A stretch of 32,665 nucleotides of DNA from Batkoa obscura (lineage: Eukaryota; Entomophthoromycota; Entomophthoromycetes; Entomophthorales; Batkoaceae), in the NCBI GenBank assembly GCA_030770535.1, contig JASVEC010000199.1, positions 1 through 32,665 on the forward strand, given 5' to 3'. Below the pieces are notes generated by a model, which worked only from the letters and a program-made list of their open reading frames with translations, made no database searches and was not told where the DNA came from. The position numbers and the translations under genes were made by a program. Of the stretch, positions 20,569-29,560 are shown piece by piece (the stretch's first letter is position 1; every line of letters starts with the position of its first letter).

Positions 20569-20661
20569 TTACCTGAGGTTTTTTTGACTTCACTTTTTCC
20601 ATCTTTTAAGCGCTATTTGAGTCGAAAAATTATTAAAATTATTAAAAATACATTTCCATCT
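20569..20661 (-). mobile_element. MITE copy 6, slightly shortened
   Basis: It is in reverse orientation: GAGGTTTTTTTGACTTCAC, ATCTTTTAAGCGCTATTTGA, then AAAATTATTAAAATTATTAA and an ending ACATTTCCATC. Both termini are degraded. Confidence 0.75.
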
Positions 20662-20792
20662 ATTTGCAATAAATCTTAAAATCATAAAGATAGTAATTTA
20701 ATCTGAAAAGGAGTTTAAATAAATGATAATATTTTATTTGATAGTAATGGATATTAAGAGAGATATTTCACTTTAATAGGAATGCATAGTAA

Positions 20793-21737
20793 TTATTGAA
20801 TTTTGTTTCCAGGTTTTTGGAAATGTTCTAATAGTAAAGTCAGTGCTTTAACTAAAGGATCAGAGCTGTTAGCGTCAACGCCATTTTTGTTGATAGAGGA
20901 GGCCAAATCGGGAGGCGCTGTAGCCAACTTAGGTGCTTCATGGATATTATTAATAACAATATTTACTTTGTCTTTATCAATAGGAAGGTTGTTTAATGGC
21001 AAGCTACCTATTGGTAAGCCTGGGTTATTAAATGACTGTGTTGATTGTCCGAAACCTTGAGAGCTATCCGACATACCTAATAAATTTGGTCCACCTTGAG
21101 TTGGTATGCCTCTATTATGTGGCATATTGATATCTGGTCTAAATTGGAAATTAGGCTGTAGCCTCTGTCCTGTTAACCTTGGGCTGTTAACAGTATTAAA
21201 ATCTGTATCGCTCCCATCACTAAGCTCGAAATTATTTTGTAATTCATGTACGCCCCCTCTTTGAGAATTTTGAACATTATTATCTCCTATCACCATCCCA
21301 TTTCTATCTTGAAAGCCCTGCATACTACTCATAGCCATTGCATTTTGATTGGGCTGAATGAATTGAGGATTGTTTGATGCTAGCTGAAAGTTACTGGCTT
21401 GGGCGAATCGAGGGTCATTGGATGATAGCCTAAAGTTATTAGCTTGAAAGGGATTAGATTGGAGGCTATTAGCTTGAAAATTATTAGCTTGAAAATTATT
21501 AGATTGAAAGGGGTTAGATTGAAGATTGTTATGTTGAGTAAATTGAGGGTTATGGACATCATTAAACGAATCTGACTTAGAAACACCCTTTTTCGGGTTA
21601 ACACCAAAGTTTGTTGAGCCATCTGCTATATCAACTATAGAGTTCAATATACCAGCTGGGTTACGATCATCACTTAAAATGAAAGCTGGGAATACCCTAT
21701 TTAATAAATATAAAATCGTTAATATAAAATACTTCAT
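20793..21737 (-). CDS. Secreted Asn/Gln-rich repeat protein (314 aa)
   Basis: I recognise no family. The N-terminal signal peptide is MKYFILTILYLLNRVFPAFI, followed by a mature region rich in Asn, Gln, Ser, Pro and Phe. Between about aa 70 and 135 are five-residue repeats of the (S/A)N(N/P)FQ type (NNFQA, SNPFQ, SNNFQ), then longer variants (ASNFQL, SNNPQF, SNDPRF). The C-terminal third is less repetitive and ends in a likely amphipathic helix (DPLVKALTLLLEHFQK). There are no cysteines and no introns. The composition is prion-like, so the chain may be disordered or self-associating; this is inferred from composition alone. It is head-to-head with the small secreted protein at 22388, with 650 bp between start codons. 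Confidence 0.75.
   Translation of the reverse strand: MKYFILTILYLLNRVFPAFILSDDRNPAGILNSIVDIADGSTNFGVNPKKGVSKSDSFNDVHNPQFTQHNNLQSNPFQSNNFQANNFQANSLQSNPFQANNFRLSSNDPRFAQASNFQLASNNPQFIQPNQNAMAMSSMQGFQDRNGMVIGDNNVQNSQRGGVHELQNNFELSDGSDTDFNTVNSPRLTGQRLQPNFQFRPDINMPHNRGIPTQGGPNLLGMSDSSQGFGQSTQSFNNPGLPIGSLPLNNLPIDKDKVNIVINNIHEAPKLATAPPDLASSINKNGVDANSSDPLVKALTLLLEHFQKPGNKIQ
21420..21535 (-). repeat. 15-bp coding repeats (NNFQA-type)
   Basis: Near-identical 15-bp units (TTATTAGCTTGAAAA and variants on the plus strand) occur in tandem and encode the five-residue Asn/Phe/Gln repeats. Confidence 0.8.
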
Positions 21738-22387
21738 CTTTTGTAAAGAAAAAATAAAATCAATAATATTTATCCTTTAATCCTTTATATTAGACTATCT
21801 TGAACTGAAAAATCCTGAATACCCTTTTAACCATTTTTATGTTGGAACTTTTATACTTAATTATATATACTTCCTATAAAATATAAGTTTTCATTCAACA
21901 AAAGCCATATATATTTTCCATTTTTGGTTAATTAATTTAACGAATTGGAATTACTGATATTTATCTTTTATTATAACAAAATTATGAAAAAAGAGTTAAT
22001 AAATAGAATGATTTAAATTAAAATGAGTATTTTCTAAATTCATCAAAATGCTTAAACTTATTGAGCAACTAAATGTAATAGAATTGTTAGTTGAAAGATC
22101 TAATATATCATTTAATATAGTATTATAGTTATGTAATGAAATAAAATGTATAAACAAATGATAAATCATAGGAATTCATTTCGCACAACATACATTAAAA
22201 ACCAACTAAACTTAACTTAACAAAACATTCCTCTAGTATACAGCGAATACTTGATATTGAGGATTGATTTTATTAACAAACGTGGGGTGATTTTACAATA
22301 GTGCCAAAAAGAGTTAGAAAAATAAAATTAATTTATCAAAATGAAGTCGATTACTTTTTATACTTTTTACTTTTGATTTTTATTAAT
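21738..22387. other. Bidirectional upstream region of two secreted-protein genes
   Basis: No gene was seen. This 650-bp region separates the divergent genes at 21737 (minus) and 22388 (plus). An AT-rich TATAAAATATAAG element occurs at about 21876. A 12-codon upstream frame (ATG at 22341, TGA at 22374-22376) precedes the downstream start. Confidence 0.5.
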
Positions 22388-22714
22388 ATGCTCTTCAACT
22401 TCTATTTATTTTTTTGTTTTACTTTATTAGCTAATTCGTCTCCTATTACTCGCCAAGAAGTGGATGTCAAAAAGGATATTAGTCAGAGTATAGCTGAAAA
22501 ATTACTGCCAAATGTATCAAATATTCTAAATAATGGGGTACTTTCGAGTTTGATTGACACAAAAGGTACGACGAAAGACACATTGAGCAATACCAACCAA
22601 ATAAATGATGAACTTAAGTTAACCCCTAATATTAATCAGCAGTTACTCAATCATGAGCCTAACCCAGATGAAGATGATCGTGTTGTTATAAAGTTAGTCC
22701 CAAAAATACTTTGA
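22388..22714 (+). CDS. Small secreted protein (108 aa), unknown
   Basis: The ATG at 22388 gives a strong signal peptide (MLFNFYLFFCFTLLANSSP). The mature part of about 90 aa is polar, with no cysteines. It contains DISQSIAEKLLPNVSNIL (a likely amphipathic helix), an Asn/Thr-rich middle and an acidic patch (NPDEDDR) before a hydrophobic end (VVIKLVPKIL). The frame is open further upstream but has no earlier ATG. The out-of-frame ATG at 22341 opens a 11-aa uORF. I find no recognisable family. Vague resemblance to the divergent neighbour (ILN..V..I near the N-terminus, a short VxI block) may be chance. Confidence 0.6.
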   Translation: MLFNFYLFFCFTLLANSSPITRQEVDVKKDISQSIAEKLLPNVSNILNNGVLSSLIDTKGTTKDTLSNTNQINDELKLTPNINQQLLNHEPNPDEDDRVVIKLVPKIL

Positions 22715-23263
22715 CTATTTTTTTCTATCGTGAAAACAGAACCTTTTTATATTAATACTATAAAATAATAAATTTATATTTTATTACCCTTATATTATTT
22801 TATTCGTTTTGATATCACTACCAAGGTTGAGCTCATCAATATGATTGGATTATTCTACCTAGAAATTTAAGTATAGAGTAAACATTGGTGAAGGGAGCTC
22901 TTTATAAGAGTGAAATTATATAACTTTAGGTATTTAAATGGTTTCAATATTGCATCCACATTTCTCTTCCAATGCTTAAGCTATTTTTCACTTTAAAGGT
23001 TTGGTATGAGATACTTGAATATAACACCATGATTTCATTAAATTCACTTAATAGAGGTATCTTTCGATATTCGGATCTCCATAATATCTTCATTTTAAGG
23101 CATATCACTTATATTTGAATATTAAATGAACAGTTAGATAGCTTTACTATACTCAACTTTATAAAAAATATTTCGTTTCATGCTTTTAATTAGAGCTATC
23201 CAATAAAAAGTCACATAGTAATAGAAGATGACATTTTAAAGTTTTGAACTTTTGTTTTTTAAA
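22715..23263. other. Intergenic, nothing recognisable
   Basis: This is 549 bp of AT-rich unique sequence between the small secreted protein and the PP2C gene. I saw no repeats or coding signals. Confidence 0.6.
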
Positions 23264-24825
23264 ATGATAAAATTAAATCAAAAATTAGCAACACAGAGTA
23301 TTAGAGCTTTGAAAAGCTATCCAACTACCTTAAACAGGCCAGGATGTTTTAATAGAACGCTATTTACTAACATTAAGAATTTGAACAAATCAAACAATGC
23401 ATCCAAGAGCTATAATGTATATCGAGGAGATCAAAAAAAGGTAGCATTTCTTCCTTTACTTTTTAAATTCTCAGTAGTCACTTTAGTTGGTGCAACTGTA
23501 TATTATGTTTATAACTTAAGTCAAATCGATGCCTCATTAGAATTAGAAGGAGAAGAGGCAGGTGAAAAAAGGGAAAGAAAGCAAAAGATCCAAGAAAAGC
23601 TTAAAGATATAACCCCAATTTCGGAAGAAAAAGCAGACTTTTTACTCAACGAAAATCAAAATCAAATCAGTATAGATTTGTCATCAGTTGAAAACCCAAT
23701 AACCAGTAAACTGAGAATATACTCGAATCAAGTAGCTTCTAATTCACCTATTGAAGATCGATTTTTTATCTCAAGCTCGCCTGAGAATAATCAAATTATT
23801 CTAGGAGTATTTGATGGACATTCTGGATTTAATTGCTCCGAATTTGTTTCCAAAAAACTGCCATCGGAATACAACAAAATTGTATCGCCGTTTATCAATA
23901 GCGTTTCAGCTGAATTACTTGACAGAGTGACAGCTATGAACAGAATAGAAGATATTCAGAAAATCATTAAACAAACTTTCTTATCAGTAGATAATCAAAT
24001 AGTTTTTCGCCATAAAAGCAATAAGTTCAAACTAGGAGATTTATTGCCAGGGATCAATGGTTCATGTGCTATTATGGCTAGTGTGGATGTTAAAAACGGA
24101 CATGTATTTGTATCAAATACTGGTGACTGTAGAGCTGTCATTGGACGTTTGACTGAGGACGGGAGATGGAGAGCAGTGCCACTTTCTACTGATCATATCA
24201 CTCAAAATCCTTCTGAATTTTCAAGAATATTGAAGTTACATCCTGGAGAGGAAGATACCGTTATCAAAAGGGATCGTATATTGGGATCACTTCGTAAGTT
24301 TTATCAAGCTTAAATTTATAATTTATTTATATGTATTTAGAACCAACAAGAGCATTTGGGGATGCTAGATATAAGTGGAGTATAGAAGATCATGAAAATA
24401 TTTATCAAAAAGTACTTCCTAATCCTAAACCAATGCCAAAAAACTATTTATCTCCACCTTATGTGACTGCTGAACCCGATGTATCCTACCACAAATTTGA
24501 TCCTAGAAAAGATAGATTTATTGTATTAGCTACGGATGGATTATACGATGAGCTGACTAACCAACAGATAGTCGAATTGGTTGGGGATCATTTGGTTTCA
24601 CCTCCAGATTCTAAATCAGGTAAAGATTATCGTAAGAAAGCTAATACTACAGACATATATAACTTTAAAGACCTTAATCTTTCTACCCATTTGATTCGAA
24701 ATGCTTTAAATGATTGTCCTTTAGATAAGCAAGAAGGAACCCTTTTACGTAAACTTTTGGCACTTCAAGCACCTAAGTCTAGACGCTATCGCGATGATAT
24801 TACTGTGCTAGTTGTTACTTTTTAA
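23264..24825 (+). CDS. Mitochondrial-type PP2C phosphatase (pyruvate dehydrogenase phosphatase/Ptc5-like)
   Basis: This is a metal-dependent Ser/Thr phosphatase of the PPM/PP2C family, most like PDP/Ptc5, which dephosphorylates and reactivates pyruvate dehydrogenase E1-alpha in mitochondria. Exon 1 is 23264-24293 and exon 2 is 24341-24825; the 47-bp intron is GTAAGT..ATTTAG. The total is exactly 504 aa, and splicing rebuilds LGSLQPTRAFGD. The N-terminus is basic and Ser/Thr-rich (a likely presequence), followed by one hydrophobic segment (about aa 61-84, AFLPLLFKFSVVTLVGATVYY). Motifs: IEDR (164-166 region), GVFDGHSG (DGH at 184-186), GSCAIMASVD, VSNTGDCRAVIG (GD about 287), ATDGLYDEL (Asp409), RDDITVLVV (Asp495/496). 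These Asp residues are the metal ligands of the family. The start is the first ATG; the frame is open only a few codons earlier. PDP identity rather than another mitochondrial PP2C is inferred from the large insert between TRAFGDARYKW and VTAEP. Confidence 0.9.
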
Positions 24826-25422
24826 TCTAATTGATGTTCTATTTTGAGAATTAAAGTATAGCAAATACATATTTATCGTTTCTCTTTATTCAATTTATCT
24901 AATATTAGTATCGTTTTCTAATGGTTTTAAAAAATCACTATTCACAGCCATGGTAAGTTATTTTCAAGTTTAAAATCAATACATTCTAAAAAAGCCCTTA
25001 AAAGCTCTATTGAATTGTCTACTTTAATGTTCATACTAAACAACACTATCAAACTCATATAAATCATTCATCTTGTTTAATTTTACATTGTGTTAATGTT
25101 TCCAAATAAGCTCTTACTTTTTAAACATTTTATACTTAATTTCAAACTATTTTAATAGTAATTTTAAGTTTCCTATAGTACAAGCAAAAATAATACTGTT
25201 TTCTAATACTCATTCAACTATAATGTCTAATTTAATATGAGACTTGTAGAGGCAATATTTCATATAGATATTAATATGATGATATCAAATACAGTTACAA
25301 AAAAGGAATACTTTTCAAACACCAACCATTAAGAAATGAATATTCAAAGTTGAGTACTTGTTTTTTTGTAACAATTTTTGCAAGTACTATCTATACTACA
25401 TTTACCTATCATATTTATTTAC

Positions 25423-25743
25423 TTATTTAAATTTAAGTAATAGTTTAACCTTAACATTGCTATTGCTATATATGTAAAACTTGGCACATTTGTTAATAAA
25501 AGATTTGATTAATTGTAGACTAAATGAACATGTTAAAAAATACCTTGAGAATTCTGAAGAATATTCTGACCTTCCATCTCTTTTTGTTATATAGAGAATA
25601 GTGTGACTTAGTGAGTTTGCGTTTTCTTGGACTTGATTAACCAAGAGCTGAACCAGTAGAGAAGCTCTCACCCTATGATACATGACTTCTATCCTATAAT
25701 ATGTATAATTTTTGTTAACAAAACACTTGGGTACCTTGGACAT
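25423..25743 (-). CDS. Doubtful small open frame (106 aa)
   Basis: I do not recognise this frame. The N-terminal ~65 residues have a protein-like composition (MSKVPKCFVNKNYTYYR, then LLVQLLVNQVQENANSLSHT, ITKRDGRSEYSSEFSR). A GTATTT right after SEFSR could be a splice donor, so the remaining 39 residues, rich in Phe, Lys and Ile, may be intron read-through. It could equally be a chance frame or the remnant of an older gene. Confidence 0.2.
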   Translation of the reverse strand: MSKVPKCFVNKNYTYYRIEVMYHRVRASLLVQLLVNQVQENANSLSHTILYITKRDGRSEYSSEFSRYFLTCSFSLQLIKSFINKCAKFYIYSNSNVKVKLLLKFK

Positions 25744-26262
25744 TTCATGAAGTTAGAAAAAATTGAAACAATGATAGAAAACTACTATAAGCTCTACGAT
25801 AACCAATAATAATTAAAAAAGATGGTAATTATGAAAAATTACTGTCTAATAGATGTTTTGTAAATTTTAAAATTAATTAACATAGTAATTATATATATGC
25901 TTGAAAGTCTAGTTGAAATCAAGAGTATATTTTCGATTTAAGTACATTTCATGACATACCTGGATATACAGTGTTTTCAAAACTAAACAAGTTGATAAAT
26001 ATCTTTGATATAAAAAAAACCAACTGTAGCAATTTTATTTCTTACTTGTGAGAATTCGCCTAAAAAGGGAAATTACTTTAAAAATATCCTTATATTTATA
26101 ACTTGACTAATTTAAAAATATTACATGGTCGGACTGTAGTAGGAATGCTGTATCATCTTTAGGAAGCCTCATTATACTTTTAATAATAACAATTATTCAT
26201 GTGGTTTAGCTATTGAAAAGTCAAGCCTCAAGTGTTTTATTGAGCCAAAATAAAAGTAAAGA

Positions 26263-26367
26263 TATGGGGATGTATCTTTGTGTTTAAGGATTTTACTAAC
26301 AAATTTTCCACTCAAACAGCGCTTAAAAGATGGAAAAAATAATGAAGTTAAAAAAAACACTACCATA
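26263..26367 (+). mobile_element. MITE copy 7, 105 bp
   Basis: It is in forward orientation with an intact left end, TATGGGGATGTATCTTTGTG. The inside has TTTTACTAACAAATTTTCCA and CTCAAACAGCGCTTAAAAGA, then GATGGAAAAAATAATGAAGT. It ends CACTACCATA. Confidence 0.85.
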
Positions 26368-27870
26368 TTAAAAACCAAAAATACAAAAAGAATCTTGAGT
26401 AAATTGATTCAAGTAGATTTAGAAAGTAGCTCAGAAACAGATTCAATAAGCCTAAACGAAGTGTTTCAATTCACGATTTGTATAAAAAACGAAATTAAGT
26501 AACCTCTGTCCAACACAAGGATGTTATTATGGTCAAAAATAAAATCAACTAGTCGAAAAGTAAGGATATAGATTATAGTCAAAGCTTAAAAAAGCAGATA
26601 AAAATTATAAATAGATCAAGTCTCAAGCTAAAATTGGTGATTGAGTGATATTATTTAAAAGAAGAATATCTATTTGTATTGTTAAAGAATGGTTTTAGAA
26701 TCATATGTATATGTTATAATACAAAATATTATAAAAATATACTAAACGTAGATTGGATGTTTTTCACTTTTATATTTAATGAATATAAAAATATAAAGAA
26801 TCGTTATAATTAAACTCATTAAATACGAAATAAAAAATGCCCAATTTACTTTTAATTTATTTTCACAATATCACAAACGAATATTAATAATTTTATAAGC
26901 CATTTATACTATATTTAATATTGTCAGATTACTTAAGCAGTTAAAAGCATAATTTTTAAAAGCATAATTAAATAATATTAAATTGAATTTTGTAATGCGC
27001 AAGCTAATGTCATTGAAGTGATTATAATTCTTCAAAGCGCAATTACTTCAATTGAATATTACATTAAATCAACTTAAAATTATTTTTAGATGAAAATTAA
27101 TTTCTCTTTAATTATAGCTATGTTATAGAGATATATCAATCGAACGTGAAAATTTCAAGAATAGCAAGTGAAAAAAAATTATTATACTATTGTAATATCA
27201 AAGGTATAAAAATAAGGATACAACGTTATTTTGGTCTTTTACACCTTTATAGCTGGCATTTAAAAGAGCGTTAAAACCTAACTTTAAGCTACATAATAAA
27301 AGAATAATGATGGGTAGTTAGAAGTAATAAACCCTCAAACTTGTCTATGCGACTTTACAATATACCATGATAATTTTGTTTAGAATTATAGTAAATGTGA
27401 AACAATTATATTTTGTGATTTATTTGTATAAAAGAACATAAAGGTTGGACTTTGATTTTAAAAATGCTACTTAAAGCATTAGGTGATTTGCCATAAATAG
27501 TAAATTTGATCAAAAAATTTAAAGCCAAAAATTTATATAGCTGATTTAAATAAATTGTGGCCAGTTTAGCAAAAAAAATTATAATTAAATATTCTCTTCA
27601 AATAATCTTTTCAAAGCCTGATCCTTTGTTTTTTTTTATTAATTCTAGTTAACTATTTTTAAATGAACAGTATAGTAGATCATACTTCCCTCAAATTAAT
27701 CGTAGCAGAAGCATTCAAGAAAATAAGGCTTTTTTAGAATTGGTAAGCCTTATTTTATGAGTGATTATTTTTTAACAAGCGACTATAGAGTCACAACACG
27801 ATCAAATCTATTTATAAATTCATTTTTAATGTTGTTTCTAAAGTGAAGAACAATAACAGAAATTAGAAAG

Positions 27871-27878
27871 TATATAAG
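27871..27878 (+). promoter_or_regulatory. TATA box of the Gly/Tyr-rich secreted protein gene
   Basis: TATATAAG lies 52-59 bp before the ATG at 27930, a normal spacing for a short 5' leader. Confidence 0.65.
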
Positions 27879-27929
27879 CTAGGAAAAACTGAAGAAAAGT
27901 TTATCAGAAATATTTGAATCGATCGAACA

Positions 27930-28445
27930 ATGAAATTCACCTCTATTATCCTTGTGACTTTAGCAGCCTTTAGTTTTGTTAGTGCTGCAAGCCAAACTGC
28001 TCCAAGTATTCCACCTGCAGGCGAAGCTGTAACTCCAGTTTTGAATACTGCTCCAAAAAGTAATGTTCAAGCAAAGACCTTTGGTTTGATCGCTTATACC
28101 TTGAAATCAGCCTTTAATCTTTTATTCGGGGGCTTTGGAAAACCTTACGGTCATGGTGGATATTACAACGGTTACCCCTATTATAGCGGTATCCTTGGGT
28201 GGAATGGATATAACCAGTACTATGGAACTGTTAATAATTACTATACTATTTATTCTCCAAATATTAAATATTTCAATAATGGTGATGGCACTTACACTCT
28301 TTATATCTATAATATTAATGGTGTACAAGGTGCAACCGCAGTTCAAATTACCTGCCCAGTTAATACCTTTAAAATTAGTAGATCTAATAACGGTTATCTT
28401 TGTCAAATTGACCAAAATGCTTCTTGCAGCGTCAAATACGCTTAA
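27930..28445 (+). CDS. Secreted Gly/Tyr-rich protein (171 aa), unknown
   Basis: I recognise no family. The signal peptide is MKFTSIILVTLAAFSFVSAA (cleavage near aa 19-20). Next are a Pro/Ala/Thr linker (about 21-50), an amphipathic stretch (about 50-68, FGLIAYTLKSAFNLLFGG) and a Gly/Tyr/Asn-rich segment (about 71-108, including YGHGGYYNGYPYYSG). A more ordered C-terminal ~60 residues has alternating hydrophobic residues typical of beta strands (GTYTLYIYNINGV, ATAVQITC). Three cysteines lie in the last 30 residues (Cys142, Cys158, Cys166). The odd number suggests one free or intermolecular cysteine. No introns, and codons are richer in C endings than in the housekeeping genes. It could be a wall or matrix component or a small secreted effector-like protein; neither is shown. 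Confidence 0.8.
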   Translation: MKFTSIILVTLAAFSFVSAASQTAPSIPPAGEAVTPVLNTAPKSNVQAKTFGLIAYTLKSAFNLLFGGFGKPYGHGGYYNGYPYYSGILGWNGYNQYYGTVNNYYTIYSPNIKYFNNGDGTYTLYIYNINGVQGATAVQITCPVNTFKISRSNNGYLCQIDQNASCSVKYA

Positions 28446-28792
28446 ACAATAAATTATTAAATATATATTTTTTATTTTTATATTGTTGTAAACCTTTCAT
28501 ATATCGGGAATTTGAAATTTATTAACTAGATTCAGGCAATAAAAAATATCATCAATACTTTACATTCTAGTAAGTAATACAAACAGCGATCACTTTCTAA
28601 ATTTTTCAATGAGAATAAATTATTCACTCATAACTAAATACTAAATGATACAAAAGTATTTAAATCATGAACCTGGGTTATTGTTATTGATAAAATAATG
28701 CAACATTCATTTGAAATATCATCAATGACAACATAAAGATTTGCAATGTTAAAAAATTTAAGAATTTTGACTATTAATCTTATCACTTAATA

Positions 28793-28892
28793 TATAGGGA
28801 TGTATTTTTTTGTTTAAGAATTTCACTACCAATTTTTCCACTCAAATAGCGCTCAAAAGATGGAAAAAGTAATGAAAAAAATCATATCCATA
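28793..28892 (+). mobile_element. MITE copy 8
   Basis: It is in forward orientation: TATAGGGATGTATTTTTTTG, CCACTCAAATAGCGCTCAAA, GATGGAAAAAGTAATGAA, ending CATATCCATA. Its last TA is also the first TA of copy 9. Confidence 0.85.
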
Positions 28893-28994
28893 TGGGGATG
28901 TATTTTTGTATTTAAGAATTTTACTGACGATTTTTCCACATAAATAGCGCTTAAAAAATGGAAAAATAATGAAACTAAAAAAAACAGCCCCATA
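28891..28994 (+). mobile_element. MITE copy 9, 104 bp, abuts copy 8
   Basis: TATGGGGATGTATTTTTGTA at the left, ATAAATAGCGCTTAAAAAAT in the middle and AGCCCCATA at the right, followed directly by TAGTG. Both termini are intact. Confidence 0.87.
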
Positions 28995-29193
28995 TAGTGA
29001 GTTAGTGACAATATAGCTTTAGGAGCCTTTATATTAAATCTTGATAGTATGGATGTATATTGGGCTTTTACCCCAAGTATTAATCTAACATTTGCACGGT
29101 CATTTTTCGCCATCTTTTTTACTATGTAAAATTTATTCATTAAAACAATGCTTTATTAAAAGTAAGTTTTTAATACTGCTATATATTAAAAAA

Positions 29194-29299
29194 TATGGGG
29201 ATGTATTTTTGTGTTTAAGAATTTTACTAATAATCTTTCCACTCAGGTAGTGCCTAAAAAATGGAAAAAGTAATGAAATCAAAAAAATATCACCATCTA
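29194..29299 (+). mobile_element. MITE copy 10
   Basis: It is in forward orientation with an intact left end, TATGGGGATGTATTTTTGTG. The core has decayed (AGTGCC in place of AGCGCT) and the right end reads CACCATCTA. Confidence 0.82.
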
Positions 29300-29381
29300 T
29301 TTTTTACTTATAGCTTTCTACGTTTTTTACTGGTTTTATTGTATCATAGTCAAAACAATGCATTAAACCATTTAGAATATC

Positions 29382-29425
29382 TTAGCGCCTACCGGAAGTT
29401 TAATTTAAACATCCGGTTATGCTAA
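29382..29425. repeat. Nested inverted repeat (44 nt)
   Basis: Three stems are nested: TTAGC/GCTAA outside, ACCGGA/TCCGGT in the middle and GTTTAA/TTAAAC at the tip, separated by short internal loops. Confidence 0.85.
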
Positions 29426-29533
29426 ATTAATTGAATTCACTTAATCATCAGGGCAATAATGTTTATCATTCAACGTTCCATAGTTGGAATATATTTGCTC
29501 TTGATAATCGATATGGATATTATATTAATTAGC

Positions 29534-29560
29534 GTTAAAAGCTGTACAAGCGCTTTTAAC
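29534..29560. repeat. Perfect 9-bp inverted repeat
   Basis: GTTAAAAGC at 29534-29542, loop TGTACAAGC, GCTTTTAAC at 29552-29560. Confidence 0.85.

Larger units (their letters stand above)
18540..20792. other. Gene-free spacer with two MITE copies and hairpins
   Basis: No gene was seen in 2.25 kb. It holds MITE copies 5 and 6, a tRNA-like stretch (19450-19538), a perfect 11-bp-stem hairpin (19639-19664) and a 7-bp-stem hairpin (19979-19996). Confidence 0.55.
24826..27929. other. 3.1-kb gene-poor region
   Basis: It holds MITE copy 7 and one doubtful small frame (25423-25743). An imperfect inverted repeat, TTGAAGTGATT / AATTACTTCAA, lies near 27014-27054. Otherwise it is AT-rich sequence without recognisable coding content. 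Confidence 0.55.

Noticed and set aside
26193-26502. Open frames on both strands around 26.3 kb
   Set aside because: Both run through MITE copy 7; no promoter, signal or family motif.
28122-28452. Overlapping frames on both strands within the Gly/Tyr-rich gene
   Set aside because: Ile/Met-rich shadows of Tyr/Asn-rich codons; the main frame has the signal peptide.
28853-29140. 95-aa minus-strand frame
   Set aside because: It is mostly translation of MITE copy 9 and flanks.
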